Part shown: positions 35,232 to 44,188 of the stretch, piece after piece
Layout of the letters: every line of letters begins with the position of its first letter
Position numbering within the stretch: position 1 is the first letter of the stretch
Origin: Roseitalea sp. MMSF_3546
GTDB lineage: Bacteria; Pseudomonadota; Alphaproteobacteria; Rhizobiales; Rhizobiaceae
NCBI RefSeq assembly: GCF_030732865.1
Contig: NZ_JASHKB010000003.1
Location: 62,001-126,000 of the forward strand
Reading direction: 5' to 3'
DNA length: 64,000 nt
Position numbers and translations under genes: made by a program
Notes under the pieces: generated by a model
What the model was told of the DNA's origin: nothing
Seen by the model: only the letters and a program-made list of their open reading frames with translations
The model's database searches: none

Positions 35232-35939
35232 CTACAGCGTCACCGCCTGGCCGACCTTCGGCACCAGCACCTTGTCCGCCTCCTCTTCCATCGACGCCAG
35301 GAACGCATCGGGGGTCTGGTCGATGATCGGAAACGAACCGTAATGGCAGGGCACGACGCGCGTGAAGTTGAAGAAGCGCCTGCACGCCAGCGCGGCGGTC
35401 GCCCCGCCCATGGTGAACCGGTCGCCGATCGGCACGATGCCGACCTGCGGCCTGTGCAGTTCGGCAATCAGCGCCATGTCGGAAAAAATGTCGGTGTCGC
35501 CCATGTGGTAGAGCGTCGGCGCATCGGCGAATGTCAGCACAAGGCCGGCCGGATTGCCCAGATAGACATTGCCGCCGCCACCGGTCTGCCGCGAGGAGGA
35601 ATGCTCCGCCTTGACGAAACTGGTGGTGAAGCCACCGCAATCGACCGTGCCGCCATGATTGCCGGGATTGATCTTGTGTTCGTCGAGCCCCTGGCCGACC
35701 ATATGCATGCAGATTTCGAAATTGGCGACCAGCATGGCGCCGCTGGCGGTGAGGATATCGAGCGAATCGCCGATATGGTCGTCATGGCCATGGGTCAGCA
35801 GCACATGGGTGACGCCCTCGGCCACCGCCTCCCAGCCGCCGTTCCAGGACGGGTTGCCCGAAAGGAAGGGGTCGATCAGGATCTGCGCGTCGCCGGCCTC
35901 GATGCGGAACGCCGAATGGCCGTACCAGGTCAGTTTCAT
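35232..35939 (-). CDS. UPF0173 metal-dependent hydrolase (metallo-beta-lactamase fold)
   Basis: 235 aa, short beta-lactamase-fold hydrolase. Start [14 protein letters not shown], metal motif [12 protein letters not shown] (HxHxDH), later ligands in [15 protein letters not shown] and CHYGSFP. Substrate unknown. GAGGAG precedes ATG 35939. Divergent from ruvX, with only 65 bp between the starts. Confidence 0.93.
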   Translation of the reverse strand: MKLTWYGHSAFRIEAGDAQILIDPFLSGNPSWNGGWEAVAEGVTHVLLTHGHDDHIGDSLDILTASGAMLVANFEICMHMVGQGLDEHKINPGNHGGTVDCGGFTTSFVKAEHSSSRQTGGGGNVYLGNPAGLVLTFADAPTLYHMGDTDIFSDMALIAELHRPQVGIVPIGDRFTMGGATAALACRRFFNFTRVVPCHYGSFPIIDQTPDAFLASMEEEADKVLVPKVGQAVTL

Positions 35940-36004
35940 CGTCAACACTCCTCGCAATTGCGCTTCGCCCACACTATGGATCGCACGGTGCACCGTCCAT
36001 CGGG

Positions 36005-36493
36005 ATGCGAAAAATGACGGCACTCATCGATGTCGAGGACATTGCGGGCTCGATCGCGCCCGGCCAGACGGTGGCCGCGCTCGATGTCGGCACCAAGACC
36101 ATCGGCGTCGCGGTCAGCGATCGCGGCCTTGGCTTCGCCCATCCGCGCCCGGTGATCCGGCGGCGCAAGTTCGGCGCCGACATGGCCGCGCTGAAGGCCG
36201 CGCTCGCCGGCGACAATGTCGGCGCGTTCGTCGTCGGCCTGCCGGTGAACATGGATGGCAGCGAAGGCCCGCGCGCGCAGTCGACCCGCGCCTTCGTGCG
36301 CAACATGGCAAGCCATTTCGAATTGCCGGTCGCCTTGTGGGACGAGCGGCTGTCGACGGTGGCGGCCGAGCGCGCGCTGATCGATCAGGATGTCAGCCGG
36401 GCCAAGCGGGGCGCACGCATCGATTCGGCGGCGGCCGCCTTCATCCTGCAGGGCGCGCTGGACCGGATCTACTCGGCGGCCGGGGAAACCTGA
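36005..36493 (+). CDS. ruvX: Putative Holliday junction resolvase / pre-16S rRNA nuclease (RuvX/YqgF)
   Basis: 162-aa RNase H-fold protein. Diagnostic blocks: [17 protein letters not shown] (first catalytic Asp), [34 protein letters not shown] (second acidic) and [17 protein letters not shown] (last Asp). In E. coli YqgF matures the 5' end of 16S rRNA. Start 36005 or 36014 are both possible. The 3' end overlaps the convergent DUF6105 gene by 25 bp. Confidence 0.94.
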   Translation: MRKMTALIDVEDIAGSIAPGQTVAALDVGTKTIGVAVSDRGLGFAHPRPVIRRRKFGADMAALKAALAGDNVGAFVVGLPVNMDGSEGPRAQSTRAFVRNMASHFELPVALWDERLSTVAAERALIDQDVSRAKRGARIDSAAAAFILQGALDRIYSAAGET

Positions 36494-36810
36494 GCGCGCT
36501 CGTAGCTGTCGGGCTGCTGCGCCGCCTCGCCCGGCTCGCGGCGGACAGCCCACCAGCGGGCGATCGCCTTGCGCCGGCGGAAGGCCAGTATGCCCATGAT
36601 CAGGAAGGTGTCGACGATGCAGGCCTTGATCAGAAGGCGCACGATCACCTCCTTTTCCATGCCCAGGATCTGGCCGTAGATCGCGAAGACCAGATCGTGC
36701 GTCGACCGGCTGAAGAATGTCAGGCCCAGGCTGATGTCGTTGAGCGACAGCCAGTACCAGCCCCACAGGAAGCCCATGGGCACGAACCAAAACCAGAACA
36801 CATAGCGCAT
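36469..36810 (-). CDS. DUF6105 family membrane protein
   Basis: 113 aa with two or three hydrophobic segments: [40 protein letters not shown] and [17 protein letters not shown], then a basic [10 protein letters not shown] and a polar tail. It fits the small DUF6105 family of Hyphomicrobiales. Function unknown. TTAAGGTTAAC (36900-36910) about 90 bp upstream carries CtrA-like half-sites. Confidence 0.8.
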   Translation of the reverse strand: MRYVFWFWFVPMGFLWGWYWLSLNDISLGLTFFSRSTHDLVFAIYGQILGMEKEVIVRLLIKACIVDTFLIMGILAFRRRKAIARWWAVRREPGEAAQQPDSYERAQVSPAAE

Positions 36811-36991
36811 GACCGCTCCATCGTTCGTGCCCGCCGGCGGTGGCCCGCCATGGCCGGACTATCGGCCTTATGCATTGGCGGCTCAATGCAAACCATTCGT
36901 TAAGGTTAACGGGCCGGGACCGGCCATGGCGGACCCGCTCCGGACCGGTTCGGCGGATCGGTTGCACCGTGCGGCGCGGCGGGCGTAAACG

Positions 36992-37933
36992 ATGGCAATG
37001 GCCATCATCTTCGCGGCGATCTCGCCGATCTTCCTTCTGATCATCGCCGGCAACGGACTGCGCCGCCTGCCCGTGTTCGAACCGGGGCTGTGGCGCGGGC
37101 TCGAGCAACTCGGCTTTTACGTGCTGTACCCGGTGCTGCTGTTCACGACGATCGTGCGGGCGGATTTCTCCGGGCTTGCACTGGGGCCGGCGATGCTCGT
37201 CCTCGCCATCGCCTGGACCCTGGTCGGGCTCGCGGCACTGGCATCGTGGCCGCCGCTGCGAGCCCGCGGCGTGTCAAGGCCGACATTTTCGTCGGTGTTT
37301 CAGACCGCCACGCGCTGGAACGGCTTCATCGCGCTCGCGGTCGCCGAGGAGATGTTCTCGCCCGAGGGGCCGGCCATGGTCGCGCTTGTCATGGCCGTCG
37401 TCATCATCCCGCTCAATGTTGCCGCGGTGACCGTGGTGGCCTGGTTCACCGACAGCCACGCCAACCCGATGCGCACGGCGCGCAAGGTCGCAACGAACCC
37501 GCTGATACTGGCGACCGCGGCAGCGCTGATTGTCCGGCTCGCACCCTTTGCCCTGCCCGGCCCGGTCATGGAGGCGTTGCATCTGGTCGGACGCGCCGCG
37601 CTCGGCATGGGCCTTCTTGCCATCGGCGCCGGGCTGAAGATCACCGGCACCGGCCTTTCCGCATCGAGCCTGTGGACGCCGACGCTGCTCAAGCTCGGCG
37701 CTCTGCCGGCGCTGGTGGTGGGACTGTCGCTGGCGCTGGGCATCGGCAGCGAGGAGATCGCCTATCTGTCGCTGTGCGCGGCGGTGCCGACGGCGATGAA
37801 CGGCTTTGTCCTGGCCCGGCAGATGGGCGGCGACGCGGAGAGCTATGCGGCGACGGTGACGGTGCAGACGGCCCTGTCGTTCCTGACGATCCCGCTCGTG
37901 CTGGCGATCACCGTTCAGTTGACCGGCGGGTAG
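36992..37933 (+). CDS. AEC family transporter (auxin efflux carrier-like)
   Basis: 313-aa permease with about ten TM helices in two repeats, e.g. FAAISPIFLLIIAGNGLRRL, ALGPAMLVLAIAWTLVGLAAL and LKLGALPALVVGLSLALGIG, and the conserved CAAVPTAMNGFVLARQMGGD near the end, which matches the AEC transport-site motif. Substrates of bacterial members include malate and malonate; none can be assigned. It ends 19 bp inside the convergent aidB gene. Confidence 0.9.
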   Translation: MAMAIIFAAISPIFLLIIAGNGLRRLPVFEPGLWRGLEQLGFYVLYPVLLFTTIVRADFSGLALGPAMLVLAIAWTLVGLAALASWPPLRARGVSRPTFSSVFQTATRWNGFIALAVAEEMFSPEGPAMVALVMAVVIIPLNVAAVTVVAWFTDSHANPMRTARKVATNPLILATAAALIVRLAPFALPGPVMEALHLVGRAALGMGLLAIGAGLKITGTGLSASSLWTPTLLKLGALPALVVGLSLALGIGSEEIAYLSLCAAVPTAMNGFVLARQMGGDAESYAATVTVQTALSFLTIPLVLAITVQLTGG

Positions 37934-39555
37934 AGCGCGTCGAGCAGCGTGCGCGCGTCAAAGCGCCCGTCGAGCATGCCATAGGTGGCCCGCCAGGCGC
38001 CGCCCAGCCGCGTGTCGGCAAACGCGCCCGCGAGCCCGCCCATGCCCAGCCGTTCCAGTTCGGCGGCCGCGGCGGCAAGGGCGAGCTGCTCGGTGGCGAT
38101 GCGCGCGGCGCCCTCGTCCTCGGCGGCCAGCGACAACGCGGCGCGGATGACGTTGATCGTCTTGTCGGCGCGCGCGCCAAGGTCGCGGGCAAGACCGTCC
38201 AGGATCGCCTCGAGGGTGGCCTCGGACCGCTTGAAGACGCGCAGCAGATCGAGCGCCATGACGTTGCCCGAGCCCTCCCAGATCGAATTGACCGGCGCCT
38301 CGCGATAGTGCCGGGCCAGCACCATCTCCTCGACATAGCCGTTGCCGCCGAGGCACTCCATCGCCTCGGCGAGAAGCGGCGGGGCGGCCTTGCACACCCA
38401 GTACTTGACGACCGGCGTCATCGCCCGGGCAAAGGCGCCCTCGCCCGCATCGCCGCGCGCGGCGTCATAGGCACGCGCCAGCCGGAACGACAGCGCCGTG
38501 GCCGCGGCGACGTCGATCGCCATGTCGGCGAGCACGCGCGTCATCAGCGGCTGGTCGATGAGCGCGCCGCCGCGTACCTTGCGCCGCCTTGCGTGATGGA
38601 CCGCCTCGGCCAGTCCGGCGCGCATGATGCCGGCCGAGGCCAGCGCGCAGTCGAGCCGGGTCAGCGTGACCATTTCCAGAATGGCGCGCAGCCCGCCGCC
38701 CTCCTCGCCGACCCGCTGGCCGACGGCACCGCCGAACTCGACCTCGGCGGAAGCGTTCGAGCGGTTGCCCAGCTTGTCCTTGAGCCGCTGGAAGTGCAGC
38801 CGGTTGGGCTCGCCGCCGGACAGGATGCGCGGCACCAGAAAGCAGGTGATGCCCGCATCGGTGCGCGCCAGCACGACAAAGGCATCGCTCATCGGCGCCG
38901 ACAGGAACCATTTGTGCCCGGTCAGCCGGTGCAGGCCGCCGCCGGCCGGCTCGGCCCGCGTGGCCATGCCCGAAAGATCGCTGCCGCCCTGCTTTTCGGT
39001 CATGCCCATGCCGATCAGCAGGCCCGATTTGTGATCGGGCGGCCTGTGGGAGAGATCGTATTTGCGCGTGCTCAGCCGCGGGCCCCATTCACGCGCCAAC
39101 CGGGGCTCGACCATCAGCGCGGCAAACGAGGCGCTGGTCATGGTCAGCGGGCACAGATGGCCGGTTTCCAGACCCGCCATCAGATAGAACCGCGCCGCCC
39201 GGGCCAGATGGCCCTCGCCCGCCCCGCGCGCGATATCCTCCCAGACCGAGCTCGACAGGCCGTAGCTGACCGAGCGGCGCATCAGCGCATGCCAGGCAGG
39301 GTGAAACTCGACCTGGTCGAGCCGGTGACCCTGGCGATCATGGGTGCGCAGGCGCGGCGGGTTCTCATTGGCAAGCCGCGCCAGATCCTGCGCCTCGGCC
39401 GACTGCACGAATCGGCCGATCCGGTCGAGCTCCTCGAGCACGTTCGCATCGAGCCCGTGGGTCAGCCGCAACAGCAGCGGGTCGCCGCGAAAGGCATTGT
39501 GGCCGGTCAGCGGCGGCGGCTGATTGGTGACGGCGTGGGTGGAAACGGCGGACAT
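37915..39555 (-). CDS. aidB: Acyl-CoA dehydrogenase family protein, AidB-like
   Basis: 546-aa flavoprotein of the AidB group. Features: N-terminal NQPPPLTGHNAF, LMAGLETGHLCPLTMTSAS, FAD/substrate block GMGMTEKQGGSDL, GHKWFLSAPMSDAFVVLA, and EAMECLGGNGYVEE plus NSIWEGSGNVMALD. In E. coli AidB is part of the adaptive response to alkylation and binds DNA through a C-terminal domain; length and motifs match that group rather than beta-oxidation enzymes. Start 39555 has GGAG upstream. No LexA or Ada-like box is seen. Confidence 0.9.
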   Translation of the reverse strand: MSAVSTHAVTNQPPPLTGHNAFRGDPLLLRLTHGLDANVLEELDRIGRFVQSAEAQDLARLANENPPRLRTHDRQGHRLDQVEFHPAWHALMRRSVSYGLSSSVWEDIARGAGEGHLARAARFYLMAGLETGHLCPLTMTSASFAALMVEPRLAREWGPRLSTRKYDLSHRPPDHKSGLLIGMGMTEKQGGSDLSGMATRAEPAGGGLHRLTGHKWFLSAPMSDAFVVLARTDAGITCFLVPRILSGGEPNRLHFQRLKDKLGNRSNASAEVEFGGAVGQRVGEEGGGLRAILEMVTLTRLDCALASAGIMRAGLAEAVHHARRRKVRGGALIDQPLMTRVLADMAIDVAAATALSFRLARAYDAARGDAGEGAFARAMTPVVKYWVCKAAPPLLAEAMECLGGNGYVEEMVLARHYREAPVNSIWEGSGNVMALDLLRVFKRSEATLEAILDGLARDLGARADKTINVIRAALSLAAEDEGAARIATEQLALAAAAAELERLGMGGLAGAFADTRLGGAWRATYGMLDGRFDARTLLDALYPPVN

Positions 39556-39714
39556 GGCGCGGCATTGCTCCTGTTGGGGCGAGCCTAACCCGGCAGCCGG
39601 TCGGGGCAAAACGGCAACTTGGCCCGATCGTCGGGGCAAAGGCGAAAAAGCGTGCATAGCGGCCGGCCGGCCGCTTGCCGCGAGGCGGGGTTGGGCCTAT
39701 GCCACCGCTTCAGC

Positions 39715-40677
39715 ATGGCTGAACCCGCGCCCTTTCCCGTTTTCGCCCACCGGCACCTGCTCGGCATTGCCGGGCTGTCCTATCCCGACATCGCCCAGCT
39801 TCTCGACCGGGCCGATGCGGCCGTCGACATCTCGCGGCGGCGGCTGAAGAAGTCGGCCGTGCTGCGCGGGCTGACCCAGATCAACCTGTTCTTCGAGGCC
39901 TCCACGCGCACCCAGGCCTCGTTCGAGCTTGCCGGCAAGCGCCTTGGCGCGGACGTGATGAACATGTCGGTGGGCACGTCTTCGGTCAAGAAGGGCGAAA
40001 CGCTGATCGACACGGCGATGACGCTCAATGCCATGCATCCGGACATCCTCATCGTGCGCCACCAGGCGGCCGGCGCGGCGGCGCTGCTGGCGCGCAAGGT
40101 CGGCTGCGCGGTGATCAATGCCGGCGACGGCGCGCACGAGCATCCGACCCAGGCGCTGCTCGACGCGCTGACCATCCGCCGCCACAAGGGCAGGCTCGAC
40201 GGGCTGACGGTGGCGATCTGCGGCGACATCCTGCACAGCCGCGTGGCGCGCTCGAACATGGTGCTGCTCAACATCATGGGCGCGCAGCTTCGCGCGGTCG
40301 GTCCCTCGACGCTGATGCCGGCGGGCATCGAGGCGATGGGGGCGCGGCACTATGCGCGCATGCAGGACGGTATCCGGGGCGCCGACGTGGTGATGATGCT
40401 GCGCCTGCAGCGCGAGCGCATGACGGCCGGCTTCGTGCCCTCGGTGCGCGAATATTTCCGCCATTACGGTCTCGATGCCCGCAAGCTCGCCCATGCCGCA
40501 ACGGACTGCCTGGTCATGCATCCGGGCCCGATGAACCGGGGCGTGGAGATCGCCTCGGAGATCGCCGACGGGCCGCAATCGGTCATCGAGGAGCAGGTGG
40601 AAATGGGCGTCGCGGTGCGCATGGCGGTGATGGAAGCGCTGCTCGATGCGCGCAAATGGGAGGGCGACGCTTCGTGA
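39715..40677 (+). CDS. pyrB: Aspartate carbamoyltransferase catalytic subunit
   Basis: 320 aa; condenses carbamoyl phosphate and aspartate in pyrimidine synthesis. Carbamoyl phosphate loop [15 protein letters not shown], then [41 protein letters not shown] and [15 protein letters not shown]. It overlaps the dihydroorotase-like gene by one base (TGATG). An 11-bp direct repeat GTCGGGGCAAA at 39600-39610 and 39630-39640 lies upstream. Confidence 0.97.
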   Translation: MAEPAPFPVFAHRHLLGIAGLSYPDIAQLLDRADAAVDISRRRLKKSAVLRGLTQINLFFEASTRTQASFELAGKRLGADVMNMSVGTSSVKKGETLIDTAMTLNAMHPDILIVRHQAAGAAALLARKVGCAVINAGDGAHEHPTQALLDALTIRRHKGRLDGLTVAICGDILHSRVARSNMVLLNIMGAQLRAVGPSTLMPAGIEAMGARHYARMQDGIRGADVVMMLRLQRERMTAGFVPSVREYFRHYGLDARKLAHAATDCLVMHPGPMNRGVEIASEIADGPQSVIEEQVEMGVAVRMAVMEALLDARKWEGDAS

Positions 40678-41972
40678 TGCCGATGACGGACGATGCGGTC
40701 TACGAGAATGCGCGGATCGTCGACCCGGCGCGCAACCTCGATGCGCGCGGATCACTGGTCGTGCGCGAGGGGGCGATCGTGGCGGCCGGGCCCGAGGCGC
40801 GCAATCAGGGGGTGCCCGAGGGCGCGGCGCGGATCGACTGCGCCGGCCTGACCGTCATGCCCGGCCTCGTCGATCTGCGCGTGCATATCGGCGAGCCGGG
40901 CGGCGAACATCGCGAGACGATCCGTTCGGCCTGCGCGGCGGCCGCCGCCGGCGGGGTGACCTCGCTCGTCATGATGCCCGACACCGATCCGGTGATCGAC
41001 GATGTCGCGCTGGTCGAGTTCGTGGCGCGCACCGTGCGCGAAATCGACACGGTCCGCGTGCATCCGGCCGCGGCGATCACCAAGGGGCTTGCCGGGGCCG
41101 AGATGACCGAGATGGGAAATCTGCGCGAGGCGGGCGCGGTGATGTTCACCGAAGGGCGCCAGACGGTGCGCGACGCCGCCGTGATGCGCCGTGCCATGAC
41201 CTATGCGCGCGATCTGGGCGCGCCGATCGCGCACCACACGGTCGAGGCGGACCTTGCCGGAAACGGCGTGATGAACGAGGGACTTCTGGCGAGCTGGCTC
41301 GGCCTGCCCGGCATTGCGCGCGAGGCCGAACTGCTGCCGCTGGAACGGGACCTGCGGCTCGCCCGGCTGACCGGCGCGACCTATCACGCCGCAAAGATCT
41401 CGTGCGCCATGTCGGCCGAGGCGATGCGCCGGGCCAAGGCGGCGGGCCTTGCCGTGACGGCGGGGGTCTCGATCAACAATCTGGCGCTCAACGAGAACGA
41501 CATCGGCGAATACCGCACCTTCTTCAAGCTGTCCCCGCCCCTGCGCCACGAGGACGACCGGCTGGCCATGGTCGAGGCGCTCAGGAACGGCACGGTTGAC
41601 GCCATCTGCTCGGACCATGACCCGCAGGATGTCGATACCAAGCGGCTGCCATTCGCCGAGGCGGAGGATGGCGCGGTGGGCCTGGAGACGCTGCTGAGCG
41701 CGGCGCTGCGGCTCTTCCATTCGGGCGATGTGCCGCTGATGCGCCTCGTCGACGCGCTCACCCACAGGCCCGCGCGCATAGCCGGGCTCGAGGCGGGCAC
41801 GCTCATGCCGGGCCGGCCGGCGGACTTCATCGTCGTCGACCTCGACGAGCCCTTCGTGCTCGATCCGGCCGATCTGAAGTCGAAATCCAAGAACACCGCC
41901 TTCGATGGCGCGCGGCTGACGGGCCGGGTCAGGCGCACCGTCGTTGCCGGCCGGACCGTGTTTGGCGCATGA
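40677..41972 (+). CDS. Dihydroorotase-like protein, probably non-catalytic partner of PyrB
   Basis: 431-aa amidohydrolase-fold protein of the dihydroorotase family. The metal-binding HxH of active enzymes is RVH here (GLVDLRVHIGEPGGEHRET, Arg 68), so one zinc ligand is missing. Other blocks, GGVTSLVMMPDTDPVIDD, AHHTVEAD and ICSDHDPQDVDTKRLPF, match the PyrX/PyrC' group found beside pyrB in many proteobacteria, where it supports assembly of the carbamoyltransferase rather than catalysis. A true pyrC should lie elsewhere. GTG 40674 is an alternative start with better spacing from GGGAGG. Confidence 0.92.
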   Translation: MPMTDDAVYENARIVDPARNLDARGSLVVREGAIVAAGPEARNQGVPEGAARIDCAGLTVMPGLVDLRVHIGEPGGEHRETIRSACAAAAAGGVTSLVMMPDTDPVIDDVALVEFVARTVREIDTVRVHPAAAITKGLAGAEMTEMGNLREAGAVMFTEGRQTVRDAAVMRRAMTYARDLGAPIAHHTVEADLAGNGVMNEGLLASWLGLPGIAREAELLPLERDLRLARLTGATYHAAKISCAMSAEAMRRAKAAGLAVTAGVSINNLALNENDIGEYRTFFKLSPPLRHEDDRLAMVEALRNGTVDAICSDHDPQDVDTKRLPFAEAEDGAVGLETLLSAALRLFHSGDVPLMRLVDALTHRPARIAGLEAGTLMPGRPADFIVVDLDEPFVLDPADLKSKSKNTAFDGARLTGRVRRTVVAGRTVFGA

Positions 41973-42001
41973 TAGCCTGGGCGAAACGAAAGGACTGAGC
42001 G

Positions 42002-42610
42002 ATGGAGGCAACCGGCGCGTGGCTTTCGATGGCCGCCATCGCGGCGCTGGTGGGCGGCTATCTTTCGGGCTCGATCCCGTTCGGCCTGCTTCTGACGCGG
42101 GCGGCCGGGCTCGGCGACATCCGCGCGATCGGCTCGGGCAATATCGGCGCGACCAACGTTCTGCGCACCGGCAACAGATGGCTGGCCGCGGCCACTTTGC
42201 TGCTCGACGCGCTCAAGGGCCTGGCGCCGGTGGTCATCGCGGGCGCGTACGGGCTCGAGGCGGCGATGGCGGCAGGCCTTGGTGCCTTTGCCGGCCATCT
42301 TTTTCCGGTCTGGCTCGGATTTCGCGGCGGCAAGGGCGTTGCCACCTTTGCCGGCATTTCGCTCGGCTATTCCTGGGTCGTGCTGCTGGCCTTCGCCGTG
42401 GCCTGGCTGCTCACCGCCTTTCTGACCCGCTATTCCTCGCTGGCCGCTCTGGTCGGCGTGGCGGTGACCACGCTGACCCTTTTCGTGCTGGGCGAGCCCG
42501 GGCTCGGTTCGCTTTACGTGGTATTGACCGGGCTCGTCGTCTTCAAGCATCGTTCCAACATCGCGCGGCTGCGCGCGGGCACCGAAGGCAGGATCGGGCA
42601 GAAAGGATGA
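42002..42610 (+). CDS. plsY: Glycerol-3-phosphate acyltransferase PlsY
   Basis: 202-aa inner-membrane enzyme that acylates glycerol-3-phosphate from acyl phosphate, starting phospholipid synthesis. Three family motifs are intact: [25 protein letters not shown] and [17 protein letters not shown], with a later [10 protein letters not shown]. About five TM helices. The stop is 4 bp before the dprA start. Confidence 0.97.
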   Translation: MEATGAWLSMAAIAALVGGYLSGSIPFGLLLTRAAGLGDIRAIGSGNIGATNVLRTGNRWLAAATLLLDALKGLAPVVIAGAYGLEAAMAAGLGAFAGHLFPVWLGFRGGKGVATFAGISLGYSWVVLLAFAVAWLLTAFLTRYSSLAALVGVAVTTLTLFVLGEPGLGSLYVVLTGLVVFKHRSNIARLRAGTEGRIGQKG

Positions 42611-42614
42611 CGTT

Positions 42615-43778
42615 TTGGGCGAACCGGGACAGGCCGATGCCGAACCGCGCGCGGTCCGTTTCGCATTGTCCGAGCGCCAGCGCGTCGCCTGGCTGCGGCT
42701 GTACCGCACCGACAATGTCGGCCCGGCCACCTTTCGCGACCTGATCAACCATTGCGGGTCGGCCGAGCGCGCCCTCGCCATGCTGCCAGAGTTGTCCACG
42801 CGCGGCGGACGCAGGCGCTATCCGCAAATCCCGAGCGCCGAAGATGCCCAAGCCGAAATCGACGGCCTTGCGGCCATCGGCGCCCGGCTGGTCGGGATCG
42901 GCGAGGCCGACTATCCGGACCTGTTGCGCCTTGTCGAGCACGCCCCGCCGCTGATCGCCGTCAAGGGCGAGCCGGCCGCCCTGCATCGGCCGGCGATCTC
43001 CATCGTCGGCTCGCGCAATGCCTCCATGGCCGGTCTGACCATGGCGCGGCGGCTGGCCGGGGACCTGGGCGCGGGCGGCCATGTGATCGTTTCCGGTCTT
43101 GCGCGCGGCATCGACGGCGCGGCCCATGAGGCGGCCCTTGCCACCGGCACGATCGCCGTGCTCGCCGGCGGGATCGACCGCCCCTACCCGCCGCAGAACG
43201 CACAATTGCTCGACCGGATCGCGTCGGGCGGTGCGGGCTGTGCGGTCACCGAAATGCCGCTGGGCTGGGAGCCGCGCGCCCGCGACTTTCCGCGGCGGAA
43301 CCGGATCATCGCCGGACTCTCGCTGGGACTGGTCGTGGTCGAAGCCGCCGCGCGATCGGGCTCGCTGATCTCGGCCCGGCTGGCCGGCGAGATGGGCCGG
43401 ATCGTCATGGCCGTGCCGGGCTCTCCGCTCGACCCGCGCGCCCATGGCACCAACATGCTGATCCGCGACGGCGCCACGCTCGTCACGGGCGCGGCGGACG
43501 TGCGCGAGGCGCTGGCGCCGCTCGACGGCGCCCCGGCGCCGCCGGAGCCCCGATCCGCGCTCGAGCCGGAGGGGACCATGACGGTGCCGCCCGATGACGA
43601 TGCGCGCGCCCGGCTCGTCTCGCTTCTGGGACCCACCCCGACCGCGGTCGACGACCTGATCGCCGAGACCGGGCTTTCAGCCTCGCAGGTGTTCCTGATC
43701 GTGCTGGAACTGGACCTGGCCGAACGGATCGAGCGTCACTCAGGCAACCGAATCTCGCTTGTTGTCGGCCACGCGTAG
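42615..43778 (+). CDS. dprA: DNA processing protein DprA
   Basis: 387 aa; loads RecA on incoming single-stranded DNA in transformation. N-terminal SAM-like region (WLRLYRTDNVGPATFRDLI), Rossmann core ISIVGSRNASMAGLTMARR, GLARGIDGAAHEAAL, PYPPQNAQLLDRI, RDFPRRNRIIAGLS and GSLISARLAGEMGR, and a C-terminal winged-helix (TAVDDLIAETGLSASQVF). The TTG at 42615 is taken as start because AAAGGA overlaps the plsY stop just upstream and no better codon exists before the conserved region. Its 3' end overlaps a convergent small gene by 39 bp. Confidence 0.93.
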   Translation: MGEPGQADAEPRAVRFALSERQRVAWLRLYRTDNVGPATFRDLINHCGSAERALAMLPELSTRGGRRRYPQIPSAEDAQAEIDGLAAIGARLVGIGEADYPDLLRLVEHAPPLIAVKGEPAALHRPAISIVGSRNASMAGLTMARRLAGDLGAGGHVIVSGLARGIDGAAHEAALATGTIAVLAGGIDRPYPPQNAQLLDRIASGGAGCAVTEMPLGWEPRARDFPRRNRIIAGLSLGLVVVEAAARSGSLISARLAGEMGRIVMAVPGSPLDPRAHGTNMLIRDGATLVTGAADVREALAPLDGAPAPPEPRSALEPEGTMTVPPDDDARARLVSLLGPTPTAVDDLIAETGLSASQVFLIVLELDLAERIERHSGNRISLVVGHA

Positions 43779-43943
43779 CGGGCGCTGGCCGCGCACGATA
43801 TCGCTGGCCTCGATATAGGCCATTTCGATCATGAATGTGAGCAAGTCACAGCGCTCGGCCTCGGCCATGGTTCGCAGTTCGCCCAGCAAGGCCTGAATGT
43901 AGCGAATGCGATCGAGACGCGACTGACGTATCTCGGTATGCAT
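43740..43943 (-). CDS. Conserved small protein of unknown function downstream of dprA
   Basis: 67-aa helical protein: RLDRIRYIQALLGELRTM, AERCDLLTFMIEMAYIEASD, then IVRGQRPLR. It looks like two amphipathic helices with no TM or Cys pair. ATG 43943 has GGGG upstream and a strong promoter (TTGCAA-N16-TATAGT) lies at 43994-44021; an in-frame ATG at 43967 is possible. Such short proteins are common beside dprA-topA in rhizobia; function unknown. Confidence 0.75.
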   Translation of the reverse strand: MHTEIRQSRLDRIRYIQALLGELRTMAEAERCDLLTFMIEMAYIEASDIVRGQRPLRVADNKRDSVA

Positions 43944-43993
43944 GTCTACCCCATACACTTTGCGCAAATCAGCGCTGTTGCCGCCCGGAATCG

Positions 43994-44044
43994 ACTATAG
44001 CAATCATCGGTTGTATTGCAACGTCATGTACCACTACAGATAAC
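43994..44044. promoter_or_regulatory. Divergent promoters sharing one palindromic -35
   Basis: TTGCAA (44016-44021) is its own reverse complement. Leftward it is followed by a 16-bp spacer and TATAGT (43999-43994) for the 67-aa gene. Rightward it has a 17-bp spacer and GATAAC (44039-44044) for topA. The topA leader would be about 140 nt. The rest of 43944-44188 is AT-richer than its surroundings and shows no gene. Confidence 0.45.
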
Positions 44045-44188
44045 ATGTTTTGTCGCGTTTTCCATAGGGAACGCGGCGTCAGCATTCCGACAATTCACGT
44101 CGCCCCCCTTGACCCGGCGGTGCGCCACGGCCATCTCCTTGCCCGCCTGCAGCATTTGCCGGTCCATTGCCGGGACGAAAATCATATC

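Noticed and set aside
40677-41972. Active dihydroorotase (pyrC)
   Set aside because: The HxH metal motif is RxH; the sequence fits the non-catalytic PyrB-associated group.
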